64,000 nucleotides of DNA from positions 4,785,501 through 4,849,500 of the forward strand of contig NZ_CP043489.1 of NCBI RefSeq assembly GCF_008330945.1, written 5' to 3'. Made by a program: the position numbers and the translations under genes. A model generated the notes under the pieces. That model was not told the DNA's origin and made no database searches. It saw only the letters and a list, made by a program, of their open reading frames with translations. This DNA is from Labrys sp. KNU-23 (GTDB lineage: Bacteria > Pseudomonadota > Alphaproteobacteria > Rhizobiales > Labraceae). The stretch's first letter is position 1. The number at the start of each line of letters is the position of its first letter. Below, piece by piece: positions 62,982 through 64,000 of this stretch.

Positions 62982-63782
62982 CTAGTGCTGGCGCGGCGTG
63001 ACGAACTGACGGCAGCGCTCGCTGTCGGGATTGCCGAACACCTTCCGGGGCGGGCCTTCCTCCTCGACATTGCCGTTGTAGAGATACATCACATGGCTGG
63101 CGACATCGCGGGCAAACGCCATTTCGTGGGTCACCAGCAACATGGTGCGGCCCTCGGCGGCGAGATCGCGGATGACCTTGAGCACCTCGCCGACCAGCTC
63201 CGGGTCGAGTGCCGAGGTCGGCTCGTCGAACAGCATCACCTTGGGGCGGATGGCGAGGGCACGGGCGATCGCCGCGCGCTGCTGCTGGCCGCCGGAAAGG
63301 AAGGCGGGATAGACGTCCTTCTTGGCGTAGAGCCCGACCTTGTGCAGCAATTGCTCGGCATGGGCGATCGCCTCGGCCTTGCTTTCGCCGAGAACGTGCA
63401 CCGGTGCCTCGATGACGTTTTCGAGCACGGTGCGGTGCGCCCACAGATTGAAGCTCTGGAACACCATGCCCAAACGGCTGCGGATACGCTGGAGCTGCTT
63501 GTGGTCGGCCACCGACATGGCGCCATGCCCGTCCGGCTTCAGGCGAATCTCCTCGTTCCCGATCAGGATGCGGCCGGAATTGGGAACCTCCAGCAGATTC
63601 GTGCAGCGCAGCATCGTGCTCTTGCCCGAGCCTGATGCTCCGATCAGGGCGATGACATCGCCTTCATGGGCCGTAAGGGAAACGCCTTTGAGGACTTCCA
63701 GGAGGCCGAAACTCTTGTGAATATTGTCGAGTTGAACAACGGGTGTCCGGCTCGCTCCCGCTTGTGGGGCGTCCTCTGGCAT
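62982..63782 (-). CDS. Polar amino-acid ABC transporter ATP-binding protein
   Basis: A 266-residue HisP-like ATPase. Walker A GASGSGKST, Q-loop GMVFQSFNLW, signature LSGGQQQR, Walker B VMLFDEPTSALDPE and the switch His in LLVTHEM are intact. It powers the import. It is the first gene of the operon, followed by the binding protein (130-base gap) and the permeases. Start ATG 63782. The gap to psd (63783-63933) is the divergent promoter region. Confidence 0.93.
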   Translation of the reverse strand: MPEDAPQAGASRTPVVQLDNIHKSFGLLEVLKGVSLTAHEGDVIALIGASGSGKSTMLRCTNLLEVPNSGRILIGNEEIRLKPDGHGAMSVADHKQLQRIRSRLGMVFQSFNLWAHRTVLENVIEAPVHVLGESKAEAIAHAEQLLHKVGLYAKKDVYPAFLSGGQQQRAAIARALAIRPKVMLFDEPTSALDPELVGEVLKVIRDLAAEGRTMLLVTHEMAFARDVASHVMYLYNGNVEEEGPPRKVFGNPDSERCRQFVTPRQH

Positions 63783-63933
63783 AAAGCGACCTCATCTGAC
63801 GTTCGGTTGCCCAGAACTGTATCAGCCATTTCAGTTTGCACAAGGTGCAGGCAGCCGCTCTTGTCGATAACGACATGCTCTGGTCTTTATCCGCTGCATG
63901 AGATAGGCAGGTCGCGAAACTGGAACCCTGCCT

Positions 63934-64000
63934 ATGTCGCTAGCCGCCTCCATTCGCAAAGTCCTGGTGCCGATCAACCGCGAGGGTTATCCCTTCCTGG
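63934..64000 (+). CDS. psd: Phosphatidylserine decarboxylase proenzyme, N-terminal part only
   Basis: The first 22 codons read MSLAASIRKVLVPINREGYP and continue out of the window. This opening is the characteristic start of the short (PSD-A) rhizobial phosphatidylserine decarboxylase, which makes phosphatidylethanolamine in the inner membrane through a self-formed pyruvoyl group. The identification rests on these few residues and needs the rest of the gene. Confidence 0.7.
   Translation, partial: MSLAASIRKVLVPINREGYPFL

Overview
The window is high-GC chromosomal DNA from an alphaproteobacterium, most likely of the order Hyphomicrobiales (Rhizobiales). The signs are the N-terminus and length of RecA with a GAAC-N7-GAAC SOS box, a CckA cell-cycle kinase, a Porin_2-type porin, a SAM-II riboswitch before metA, MetA with Glu111, DUF1489 and PAS_5 proteins, and many short mosaic palindromic repeats between genes. 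No prophage, insertion sequence, CRISPR array or rRNA was seen. The genus cannot be fixed from the sequence alone.

Layout. 1-6.2 kb: a 3' remnant of a TRAP permease gene, a LysR regulator, an in-frame DUF1127-acetyltransferase fusion, an MFS transporter, propionyl-CoA carboxylase beta (pccB) and an internally repeated unknown protein. 6.3-12.7 kb: a caspase-like protein with Sel1 repeats, pccA, a bacterial Popeye-like membrane protein, a DUF805 protein and lipB. 12.7-19.5 kb: tRNA-Leu(GAG), a polysaccharide deacetylase, a GH25 lysozyme lipoprotein, small conserved proteins, a glutathione transferase, a PAS_5 protein and a rhomboid-like protein without its catalytic dyad. 19.5-25.1 kb: a tightly overlapped folate operon pabB-pabA-pabC-folKP (folK and folP fused) and a BenE-type transporter. 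25.3-33.8 kb: a FliO-like protein, cckA, two tandem esterases and a very divergent DAO-type oxidoreductase. 34-50.6 kb: the methionine/B12 region described below. 50.8-64 kb: fumarase, porin, a beta-hydroxyacid dehydrogenase, recA, alaS, a dimethylarginine hydrolase, a polar amino-acid ABC transporter and the start of psd.

The most coherent biology is at 34-50.6 kb. Cobalamin-dependent methionine synthase (metH) and homoserine acyltransferase (metA, behind a SAM-II riboswitch) stand next to three minus-strand operons, each preceded by a cobalamin riboswitch: metE (the B12-independent alternative to MetH), nrdA/nrdB (the B12-independent alternative to a class II reductase), and gbcA-gbcB (a Rieske glycine-betaine monooxygenase). 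The first two pairings are classical. The third suggests that the oxygenase is the B12-free alternative to a corrinoid-dependent betaine demethylase encoded elsewhere. The nrdA riboswitch carries a mosaic palindromic repeat of about 100 bases inside one hairpin loop. The NrdB protein has Phe where the radical Tyr should be, which predicts a Mn/Fe class Ic enzyme. metH and metE share a related 21-base operator-like motif.

A second theme is unusually perfect inverted repeats between genes and once inside an open reading frame. Two loci share a double-hairpin architecture with a conserved spacer, and three loci share a hairpin-top motif, although the arms differ from locus to locus.
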